In this document: one piece after another, positions 49,901-52,727 of the stretch | Layout of the letters: the number at the start of each line of letters is the position of its first letter | Numbering within the stretch: the first letter of the stretch is position 1 | Assembly (NCBI GenBank): GCA_013076295.1 | Contig: RQOL01000532.1 | Location: 4,340,001 to 4,404,000 of the forward strand | DNA from: Sanderia malayensis | Taxonomy: Eukaryota > Cnidaria > Scyphozoa > Semaeostomeae > Pelagiidae | Length of the DNA stretch: 64,000 nt | Direction of reading: 5' to 3' | The notes under the pieces: model-generated | The model's database searches: none | Told to the model about the DNA's origin: nothing | Seen by the model: only the letters and a program-made list of their open reading frames with translations | Translations under genes and position numbers: made by a program

Positions 49901-51086
49901 AGACAGATTTACAGAAGAGTGGCTTGGCCTAAAATTTCCGTAGTTGTTTGTATGAGTTGTTATAGACGAACCCCCTGGTTGAAAAATTTTCAAAAAATGT
50001 TCAAAATACAGGAAATTGCATTGGGATGGCTATAATTCAGGTTTGAAAGACGAAGATTTGTTTTACCAATTGTTTCAGGTAGATTTACACCAGAGTGGCT
50101 TGGCCTAAAATTTCCGCAGTTGCTTGTATGAGTTGAATTATAGACGAACCCCCTGGCTGAAAAATTTTGAAAAATGTTCAAAATACAGGAAATTGCATTG
50201 GGATGGCTATAATTCAGGTTTGAAAGACGAAGATTTGTTTTACGAATTGTTTCAGGCAGATTTACACCAGAGTGGCTTGGCCTAAAATTTCCGCAGTTGC
50301 TTGTATGAGTTGAATTATAGACGAACCCCCTGGCTGAAAAATTTTCGAAAAATGTTCAAAATACAGGAAATTGCATTGAGATGGCTATAATTCAGGTTTG
50401 AAAGACGAAGATTTGTTTTACGAATTGTTTCAGGCAGATTTACACCAGAGTGGCTTGGCCTAAAATTTCCGCAGTTGCTTGTATGAGTTGAATTATAGAC
50501 GAACCCCCTAGCTGAAAAATTTTCGAAAAATCTTCAAAATACAGGTAATTGCATTGGGGTGGCTATAATTCAGGTTTGGTATTTTAATATTTACAACTCA
50601 AAGATTTATGGACAATCAATTGTTGGTTATTGTCGAATCTGAATCTAATTCTGAATCTGAATCTGAATCTGAATCTGAATCTGGTTCCAGGGACATGAAA
50701 GTGTCAAAGAAAGTTGTTATGTTATTGAAACCTGTTTTGTGTCTATATATTATTATGCAAATTTCGTTATTCAGGCCTCGGGCCACTTTTAGACTAGACG
50801 TCACTTTGTACCAGGCGGTGGTGCATTTGCTATTTGCTCACGAAGTGTATTAGACTTACACTAATAACATGACATTTTGACAAGGCGTGATGATCATGAT
50901 CAGCGTCGCCGTCGGGTGTGCACGTGCACAAGACAGAAAATTAGCTAGGAAAATAACGCAAAATATGTATACCTTCTTTCTCTGAACTGGAGTCGGTCTC
51001 GTAAATTTCAAAGCCCCAGGTCTTTCCCCAATTTCTGGCTTTGCAATAAGTCTTGCCTTCAGCTGGGCTTGATCCAGTTTAGGCAT
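453..51086 (-). CDS. DNAH6: Axonemal dynein heavy chain 6 (inner-arm dynein), complete gene of 93 coding exons
   Basis: DNAH6 is a motor subunit of the ciliary inner dynein arm; it hydrolyses ATP to slide axonemal doublet microtubules. Exons were placed by GT-AG sites and matching phases from ATG 51086-51084 (an in-frame stop lies just upstream) to TAA 455-453. They sum to about 12399 nt, 4132 aa, close to the roughly 4150 aa of vertebrate DNAH6. P-loops: AAA1 GPAGTGKT (about residue 1457), AAA2 GPTGGGKT (1738), AAA3 GTTGVGK (2082), AAA4 GVGGTGK (2433); AAA1 Walker B CCFDEF (1506). The N-terminal segment reading [20 protein letters not shown] and the C-terminus GHSTNFVV...CQL are diagnostic of DNAH6 rather than DNAH3/7/12. 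No frameshift or premature stop was found, so the gene looks functional. All introns look GT-AG except one GC-AG. Exact edges may be off by a base or by an alternative exon. Confidence 0.95.
2900..3088. mobile_element. Short pogo/Tc1-like MITE in DNAH6 intron
   Basis: The segment begins TACAGTCAACTCTGTCTAAT and ends GCTGCATGTA, with internal inverted blocks: TCTGTCTAATTCGAAC near 2911 and, near 3034, AATTAGACAGAGTTCGAA as its reverse complement. TA dinucleotides flank both ends. Size (about 190 bp) and TA flanks suggest a non-autonomous Tc1/mariner-type element. It has no coding content and lies in the intron between DNAH6 exons 85 and 86. Confidence 0.5.
5280..7018. repeat. Diverged repeat copies in inverted orientation inside the big DNAH6 intron
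   Basis: A stretch at about 5280-5336 (GTTGGCAAAAGATACTAGTG and flanks) recurs as its reverse complement at about 6962-7018. Just outside, both ends share the word AAAATTATGCTAGATTT or close variants (5150-5215 and 7165-7245) in direct orientation. This may be one decayed 2-kb transposon or two copies of one repeat. The 1.6 kb between has no credible coding region. It includes a hairpin with arms GGTTCCAGAGCCT (6107-6119) and its complement (6192-6204). Confidence 0.4.
8167..9570 (+). CDS. Secreted cationic peptide precursor A (8-Cys, Arg/Val-rich; arminin-like layout), nested in DNAH6 intron
   Basis: Exons 8167-8215, 8704-8862 and 9290-9570 give 162 aa, all joined in phase 1. Exon 1 encodes a signal peptide ([16 protein letters not shown]). 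Exon 2 encodes a 52-residue acidic pro-region, about half Asp/Glu. Exon 3 encodes a basic domain: eight Cys spaced C-X2-C-X2-C-X2-C-X6-C-X8-C-X2-C-X2-C, then an alternating Arg/Val tail (RVRRVRVRV), RWG, and six Arg before a terminal Gly, a possible amidation donor. Acid pro-piece plus cationic C-terminus is the plan of Hydra arminins and other antimicrobial precursors; host defence is inferred. The Cys set could form four disulfides or bind metal. No obvious dibasic site precedes the Cys domain. Intron 1 contains a MITE. It is antisense to DNAH6. I know no named family with this mature sequence. Confidence 0.8.
8261..8603. mobile_element. MITE with CGCGAAAG-rich terminal inverted repeats
   Basis: The left end TTTAATCGGAGAAACTTTCG is mirrored by CGAAAGTTTCTCCGATTAAA at the right. 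The TIR continues inward with alternating copies of TTCGCGA and AGTTTATCTCGCGA, in both orientations, throughout the 343 bp. It is non-coding and lies in intron 1 of peptide gene A. The repeated TTCGCGA words are subterminal motifs typical of transposase binding sites. Confidence 0.75.
9628..9633 (+). promoter_or_regulatory. Likely polyadenylation signal of peptide gene A
   Basis: ATTAAA lies 57 bases after the gene A stop codon, followed by a T-rich stretch (TTTTATTGCTTTTGCTTCTG). This is a common animal poly(A) signal variant at the expected distance. Confidence 0.55.
10888..10894 (+). promoter_or_regulatory. TATA box of peptide gene B
   Basis: TATAAAA in the context GCAGCTATAAAAAGC lies about 110 bases before a consensus splice donor (CAAG|GTAAG at 11005/11006). 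That fits a non-coding first exon. A hyphenated palindrome GAGAGGA-A-TCCTCTC sits about 13-27 bases upstream (10861-10875) and could be a factor site. Confidence 0.6.
10918..11005 (+). other. Probable 5' UTR exon of peptide gene B
   Basis: It begins about 25-30 bases after the TATA box (start estimated) and ends at a consensus donor, GCAAG|GTAAG. The matching acceptor TTTATTTCAG|G precedes position 11128, 22 bases before the ATG. No ATG-initiated long frame lies inside it. The exact start is inferred. Confidence 0.5.
11150..11910 (+). CDS. Secreted cationic peptide precursor B (RRV pentapeptide repeats), nested in DNAH6 intron
   Basis: Coding exons 11150-11198 and 11627-11910 give 110 aa. 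The signal peptide [16 protein letters not shown] is nearly identical to that of gene A and ends at the same phase-1 intron, so the two are paralogues. Next comes an acidic pro-region ([16 protein letters not shown]..., many Asp/Glu) ending EKLAKR, a Lys-Arg convertase site. The predicted mature peptide is 45 residues: EPF, then eight 5-residue units (FRRVR x2, [30 protein letters not shown]), then WG with Gly as amidation donor. It holds 19 Arg and one Glu, no Cys and no Lys. Such alternation of Arg pairs with hydrophobic residues suggests a membrane-active antimicrobial peptide (inference). A TATA box and a 5' UTR exon lie upstream. No close poly(A) signal was seen. Confidence 0.85.
12654..13104. 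mobile_element. MITE with CGAATAAGCCCCC terminal repeats (copy 1)
   Basis: The left end ACCGTAAATCCTCGAATAAG and the right end CTTATTCGAGAATTTACGGT are inverted repeats, flanked by TA on both sides. The interior repeats GGGGGCTTATT several times in both orientations around long G runs (12727-12737, 13000-13070). It is non-coding, about 450 bp. A decayed relative is at 47303-47698. Confidence 0.75.
13274..20018 (-). CDS. DNAH6: DNAH6 exons 76-80: AAA6
   Basis: Exons: 19950-20018, 19694-19771, 19407-19529, 13945-14135, 13274-13367. They encode [20 protein letters not shown], a variable stretch with [11 protein letters not shown], then [12 protein letters not shown], the [13 protein letters not shown] block and [16 protein letters not shown]...WVFLQ. 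The intron between exons 78 and 79 (14136-19406) is enlarged to 5.3 kb by an antisense LINE, yet both splice sites and the phase are intact. Confidence 0.92.
14228..14287. repeat. Strong hairpin with duplicated arm, near the 5' end of the LINE
   Basis: GACTGTCAGCATGCGTGA (14228-14245) is followed at once by a second copy, TTGTCAGCATGCGTGA (14246-14261). The exact reverse complement TCACGCATGCTGACAGTC is at 14270-14287. Either left arm can pair with the right arm. It is not part of a coding region; it may be a small MITE or the boundary of the LINE. Confidence 0.7.
14456..15233 (+). pseudogene. LINE ORF1 (coiled coil plus RNA-binding region), frameshifted
   Basis: The frame from 14456 encodes [13 protein letters not shown] and a long Lys/Glu-rich coiled coil (residues about 10-115). 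It then reads [19 protein letters not shown], a motif typical of L1/CR1-like ORF1 RRM-type domains. It breaks near 14840. The matching continuation ([12 protein letters not shown]) is in another frame around 14850-14920, and the rest ([18 protein letters not shown]...) is in a third frame, ending at 15233. So at least two frameshifts are present. The protein would coat and chaperone the element RNA. Confidence 0.75.
15234..18526 (+). pseudogene. LINE ORF2 remnants: zinc fingers, endonuclease, reverse transcriptase
   Basis: 15234-15497 encodes a PHD-type finger (CPKCTKC...[14 protein letters not shown]...WFCKNC), and 15590-15720 a second partial one ([10 protein letters not shown]...WSCKHC). 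15960-16350 carries the endonuclease ([27 protein letters not shown]). RT blocks follow: [13 protein letters not shown] (17358), [16 protein letters not shown] (17525), [16 protein letters not shown] (17640), a split [15 protein letters not shown] (17735-17780), [10 protein letters not shown] in a shifted frame (17910) and FADDTSLF (17998). Stops and frameshifts interrupt it repeatedly. It starts 1 base after the ORF1 stop codon, as is common for such elements. Confidence 0.8.
20333..23536 (-). CDS. DNAH6: DNAH6 exons 68-75: AAA5 and start of AAA6
   Basis: Exons: 23438-23536, 23126-23257, 22492-22808, 21833-21946, 21419-21599, 21108-21287, 20696-20802, 20333-20459. Exon 68 holds the AAA5 region ([19 protein letters not shown]). 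Exon 70 has the [20 protein letters not shown] block and the [13 protein letters not shown] motif. Exon 72 has [19 protein letters not shown], and exon 73 [13 protein letters not shown]. The intron after exon 70 is almost entirely an 8-bp tandem repeat whose first copy begins at the splice donor. Confidence 0.93.
21976..22488. repeat. 8-bp tandem repeat (GTAAAGAA)n filling a DNAH6 intron
   Basis: About 500 bp of near-perfect GTAAAGAA units with scattered variants (GAAAAG, GATAAG). It occupies most of the intron after exon 70. On the coding strand it is a continuous pyrimidine-rich TTCTTTAC tract that starts at the splice donor region and ends near the next acceptor. Long open frames across it (LLLYFFTS repeats) are artefacts of the period. 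Confidence 0.95.
22905..23092. repeat. Imperfect foldback repeat in DNAH6 intron
   Basis: ATGCAGACTTGAAGCAC (about 22920) has an imperfect reverse-complement partner GTACTTCAAGTTCGCAT (about 23066). ACACAATATG and CATATTGTGT (22977-23003) form the inner hairpin. It is a probable small MITE relic, between exons 69 and 70. Confidence 0.45.
23909..26232 (-). CDS. DNAH6: DNAH6 exons 58-67: stalk coiled coils and microtubule-binding domain
   Basis: Exons: 26078-26232, 25840-25921, 25641-25739, 25289-25414, 25026-25135, 24806-24878, 24634-24723, 24353-24435, 24179-24263, 23909-24061. CC1 runs roughly from [15 protein letters not shown] through the Glu/Ala-rich exons 60-61. The tip (exons 62-65) carries [21 protein letters not shown] and the Lys-rich microtubule contact helix region. 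CC2 (exons 66-67) is heptad-like: [20 protein letters not shown]. This antiparallel stalk relays microtubule binding to the ring. Residues are about 2618-2969. Confidence 0.93.
26358..27908 (-). CDS. DNAH6: DNAH6 exons 52-57: AAA4
   Basis: Exons: 27828-27908, 27499-27649, 27310-27363, 27103-27194, 26727-26882, 26358-26424. Exon 52 has the AAA4 P-loop within [19 protein letters not shown]. Exon 53 encodes VFLFSDTQ (Walker B region), and exon 56 the [19 protein letters not shown] sensor block. The segment leads directly into the coiled-coil stalk. No abnormality was seen. Confidence 0.93.
28086..31265 (-). CDS. DNAH6: DNAH6 exons 41-51: AAA3
   Basis: Exons: 31164-31265, 30834-30953, 30457-30604, 30239-30345, 30104-30154, 29743-29874, 29356-29429, 29087-29184, 28830-28993, 28350-28481, 28086-28165. 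Exon 42 ends in the AAA3 P-loop GTTGVGK, continued by S in exon 43. Exon 44 has Walker [12 protein letters not shown], and exon 46 the [18 protein letters not shown] sensor/Arg-finger block. Exon 43 ends at CTTG|GCAAG, a GC donor: the phase and the next exon ([11 protein letters not shown]) require this site. AAA3 is a regulatory nucleotide site in dyneins. Confidence 0.93.
28553..28703. mobile_element. Small MITE, about 150 bp, in DNAH6 intron
   Basis: The left end TACAATAAAAACCCGCATAT is mirrored by the right end ATATGCGGGTTTTTACTGTA, with one or two mismatches. The TIR is about 27 bp, including AAGAACC/GGTTCTC. The ends carry TA. It is non-coding and lies between exons 49 and 50. Confidence 0.7.
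31439..37078 (-). CDS. DNAH6: DNAH6 exons 28-40: AAA1 and AAA2
   Basis: Exons: 36827-37078, 36618-36683, 35937-36074, 35503-35656, 34262-34533, 33870-33971, 33630-33740, 33343-33432, 33126-33221, 32590-32786, 32248-32347, 32014-32097, 31439-31666. Exon 28 ends with the AAA1 P-loop [12 protein letters not shown], the main ATP hydrolysis site. Exon 30 has Walker [11 protein letters not shown]. Exon 31 has the sensor block [20 protein letters not shown]. Exon 34 carries the AAA2 P-loop GPTGGGKT and exon 37 its Walker B-like [14 protein letters not shown]. All catalytic motifs are intact. Introns here contain the 21-bp minisatellite (36180-36545) and the hammerhead element (35006-35447). Confidence 0.93.
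34899..34933. repeat. (TATG)n microsatellite, left flank of the hammerhead element
   Basis: An uninterrupted TGTATGTATG run. A matching run is at 35446-35478 on the other side of the inverted-repeat element, so the element may have inserted into, or brought, this microsatellite. Confidence 0.85.
35042..35091 (-). ncRNA. Type I hammerhead ribozyme (minus-strand copy)
   Basis: Reverse-complement copy of the motif at 35363-35412, identical across core, stem II, stem III and the proximal part of stem I. CTGATGA is at 35083-35077, GAAA at 35064-35061, and the GTT cleavage triplet at 35054-35052. It lies on the DNAH6 sense strand, so it would be present in the DNAH6 pre-mRNA intron. Confidence 0.85.
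35363..35412 (+). ncRNA. Type I hammerhead ribozyme (plus-strand copy)
   Basis: CTGATGA (35371-35377), stem II GTGC/GCAC with loop ATAA (35378-35389), then GAAA (35390-35393). Minimal stem III ACT/AGT has loop CAG (35393-35401). The cleavage triplet is GTT (35400-35402), predicted to cut after 35402. Stem I pairs TCTGC (35366-35370) with GCAGG (35403-35407). All conserved core bases are present. The 3-bp stem III suggests that activity needs a dimer, as known for Penelope-type hammerheads. Confidence 0.85.
36180..36545. repeat. Minisatellite with about 21-bp units in DNAH6 intron
   Basis: Tandem units of the form ATGTAGTATGCAGTCTGCAAT alternate with variants having AGTATGCAAT. The unit is built of ATG/GTAT words, so reading frames stay open across it on both strands (C-S-M-Q repeats, Y-Y-I-L repeats). 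These are not proteins. Confidence 0.93.
37506..46340 (-). CDS. DNAH6: DNAH6 exons 4-27: stem and linker
   Basis: Exons (minus): 46128-46340, 45899-45953, 45672-45806, 45380-45509, 45116-45254, 44634-44799, 43894-44078, 43391-43620, 42835-42986, 42410-42562, 41955-42056, 41693-41842, 41090-41332, 40668-40811, 40350-40559, 40108-40221, 39680-39778, 39317-39594, 39125-39229, 38700-38770, 38518-38606, 38195-38341, 37795-37905, 37506-37631. They encode the helical-bundle stem (DHC N1/N2 regions), including the conserved linker stretch around [20 protein letters not shown] and the [16 protein letters not shown] block just before the motor. The linker makes the power stroke. Reading phase carries through every junction. 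The stretch from about residue 400 carries an unusual acidic, Met/Tyr-rich insertion ([19 protein letters not shown]) not expected from mammalian DNAH6. Confidence 0.9.
38082..38190. repeat. 30-bp tandem repeat abutting the exon 25 splice donor of DNAH6
   Basis: Four units of CTTAGCTCTTCATAAATTAT-type sequence with a 30-bp period (starts 38082, 38112, 38142, 38172). The last unit runs straight into the donor: the donor is GTAATTTATGAAGAGC on the minus strand, and the upstream units read ATAATTTATGAAGAGC. The array probably arose by duplication of the sequence beginning at the donor. Confidence 0.9.
43680..43890. repeat. About 84-bp tandem duplication in DNAH6 intron
   Basis: Two and a half copies of a unit containing GACATTGAGATGACATTGAA and CACAGTTAAGCATTG fill the intron between exons 10 and 11. 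Divergence between copies is low. Confidence 0.85.
46656..51086 (-). CDS. DNAH6: DNAH6 exons 1-3: N-terminal tail
   Basis: Exons 50973-51086, 47769-47801 (33 nt) and 46656-47113. The first 38 residues, starting [12 protein letters not shown], are basic and Pro-rich. The third exon holds a low-complexity Ser/Pro/Lys segment and then the conserved DNAH6 block ending SSIEYNPYN. This tail recruits intermediate/light chains and docks the arm on the A-tubule. Start choice: ATG 51086 is preceded in frame by TAA eight codons or fewer upstream. Intron 1 (3.2 kb) is swollen by a foldback element and intron 2 by a degenerate MITE. Exon 2 is the least certain because it is tiny, but its splice sites and phase fit. 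Confidence 0.85.
47303..47698. mobile_element. Degenerate MITE related to the CGAATAAGCCCCC family (copy 2)
   Basis: Left TACTGTAAATCTTCAAATAA and right TTAAAAAATTTACAGTA ends, with internal GGGGGCTTATTCCAAAGGTG and AGGGGCTCATT, echo the element at 12654-13104 with many mismatches. It lies in DNAH6 intron 2. Confidence 0.6.
48367..49360 (+). repeat. 178-bp tandem array, forward arm (about 5.6 units)
   Basis: Unit starts at 48367, 48545, 48723, 48901, 49079 and 49257, exactly 178 bp apart. Each begins AAACCTGAATTATAGCCATC and contains CAGCCAGGGGGTTCGTC. The first four units are almost identical; the fifth and sixth, toward the core, are more diverged, and the last is truncated at about 100 bp. 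Confidence 0.95.
49776..50580 (-). repeat. 178-bp tandem array, reverse arm (about 4.5 units)
   Basis: The same unit as in 48367-49360 but in reverse orientation (GGTTTGAAAG boundaries near 49864, 50040, 50217 and 50395, ending at GGTTTGGTATT 50574). Again the copies nearest the core are the most diverged, which mirrors the other arm. Confidence 0.95.
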
Positions 51087-51409
51087 AGCTTAGGCCCACT
51101 TCCTGTCAGTAAATGCAGGCACGCTAACAGCTATACTTAGCCAAATTAATGTCTAACCAAAATACAGATTGCAAAAAAACTTTCTAAATTTGCATTTAGA
51201 AGATTCAATCTTGACGACTTTCAAGTATTATTTTGCATTTTTACAATATCGAAATGAAAAACAGCAATAAACTCAATGAACAACAGCCAAAAATTAATTG
51301 TTGCTTAGATACAGTCGATTCAAAAGTGGGTTGCATTACGCACGCGTAAGTGTAGGCCATTTTTACCCTTTCTAGAAAACTCAAGTGAAGACAAATTTAC
51401 GCAGTCAAC
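51087..51409. other. Upstream flank of DNAH6, no gene seen
   Basis: AT-rich sequence directly before the DNAH6 start. No TATA box was recognised and no ORF of note. A transposon begins at 51410, so the native proximal promoter is probably within these 0.3 kb. Confidence 0.4.
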
Positions 51410-52182
51410 TACATTAATCCCCAAAAATTTCGGACGGTTTAATTTTCGGACAATTACACAGTCCGAAAATTTAACCGTCCGAAATTTTGACCATCCGAAA
51501 ATTTTACCGTCCGAAAATTTTACTGCCAATAGATATATATATAAAAGTTGCGAATTGTATTTCTTTTTATTTCTTATATGATTTATTAACCAAGCAACAA
51601 CTTAGAAAGTGACTGCAATGTCCAGTATGATATATACGAACCAGACATATCAAGAAAGTGATGAAAATACTTGGCTTTGATAGCTATCACTTTAAAATGC
51701 ATGCTAGGTGTAGTGAAACAAAAAACCCTATAACAGAGCCAACATTTTGTTCAGGCATCCAATGTAGCAGGATTCTTCCTCACTATTTGGCTTGCTTGAT
51801 TGATCCTCGTCGTCAATATGATCATCATCAAGCATGATTAGCAGCCCAGCTTCCTCTAAATTCTCTGATTCATTTCCTTTTGTGTTTGGAAATGTTTCAT
51901 CTGAAAATTCCCCAGTTTCATCGTCAGGACTTTCCTCCATTTTGATACAAACTAGAACTGTATTCATTTCATACACTCAATCATTAGTGTTTTGTGTTTT
52001 ATTGAAGATCTCATTGTTATGTTGTGTTATGAACCTTGAAGATATTATCCAAAAGATCTTTGAGTCTTTTTACATTTTGTCCGAAATTTTTGTCCGAAAT
52101 TACGATATTTGGGTCCGAAATTTTCTGTCCGAAAATTAAACGTCCGAAACTAAACCGTCCGAAATTTTTGGGGATTAATGTA
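51410..52182. mobile_element. DNA transposon with perfect 31-bp terminal inverted repeats upstream of DNAH6
   Basis: Left 51411-51441 (ACATTAATCCCCAAAAATTT...) and right 52151-52181 are exact reverse complements over 31 bp. Subterminal CCGTCCGAAAATTT words are repeated in both halves. The flanks allow a TA target duplication. A minus-strand ORF (51728-51976, 82 aa) is very acidic (LLIMLDDDHIDDEDQ, ESPDDETGEFSDE) and could be the remnant of an element-encoded protein; I do not recognise it. The perfect TIRs suggest recent movement. Confidence 0.8.
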
Positions 52183-52727
52183 CATTGCTTAAATTAAATT
52201 AGACACAAATTATATTATTTATCAACGTGTTGCATAAATGCTTATGTACCTTGATATTAATTTGCTTCTATTTCAACAGCCTTTTTGAAAGCAAAGGAAA
52301 ACCCTTTTCATTTGAGAATCCAACGAAATATGCAAAATGCTGAGCAACAACTTTAATAACTTAATCCACCAAAATGCTTATTCAAATTAGCTCACAAGAA
52401 ATACAATTTCACATTAAATGCAGTAGTTCAGATAGTTAGCTGTCTGTCACATGATAATTTTTTAATCTAAAACGTTGTGTTTATGTCAAGTGGTAAATAT
52501 TCTTGTGCAAATATTCTATGCAAAACTAGAAAATTATACATTGCAAAAGAATTGCGCACGGCAAATTAACAAAACGTGATATTACCATGCTTAATTTACA
52601 AAAACAGACAACTTGGTTAAAAATGACAATTTGAAAAAACTAAGAAAGATTATCAGACACTACGTTTCGATAATTGCTACGATCAACATTGCAATCCGTG
52701 ACGTCATCTGATGTTAATCATCCTATG

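Larger units (their letters stand above)
47897..50854. mobile_element. 2.9-kb foldback element with satellite-like arms, DNAH6 intron 1
   Basis: Outer inverted ends: GTGAGCAAA, GCCTGGT, AGTGGCCC, GCCTGA and TAATATATAGACAC occur in order from 47910 to 48004. They recur as reverse complements, in mirrored order, from about 50743 to 50841. Next come GAATCT microsatellites (48274-48308 and 50636-50683), a conserved block around ACCAACAATTGATTGTCCAT (48316, mirrored at about 50609-50628), and two arrays of the same 178-bp unit in opposite orientation. A 0.4-kb G-rich core (49361-49775) separates the arms. There is no credible transposase. This resembles Foldback or long-TIR elements. Confidence 0.8.

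Noticed and set aside
48367..50580. CRISPR-like array from regularly spaced repeats
   Set aside because: Units are contiguous 178-bp repeats in two opposed arms in a eukaryotic intron, with no unique spacers.
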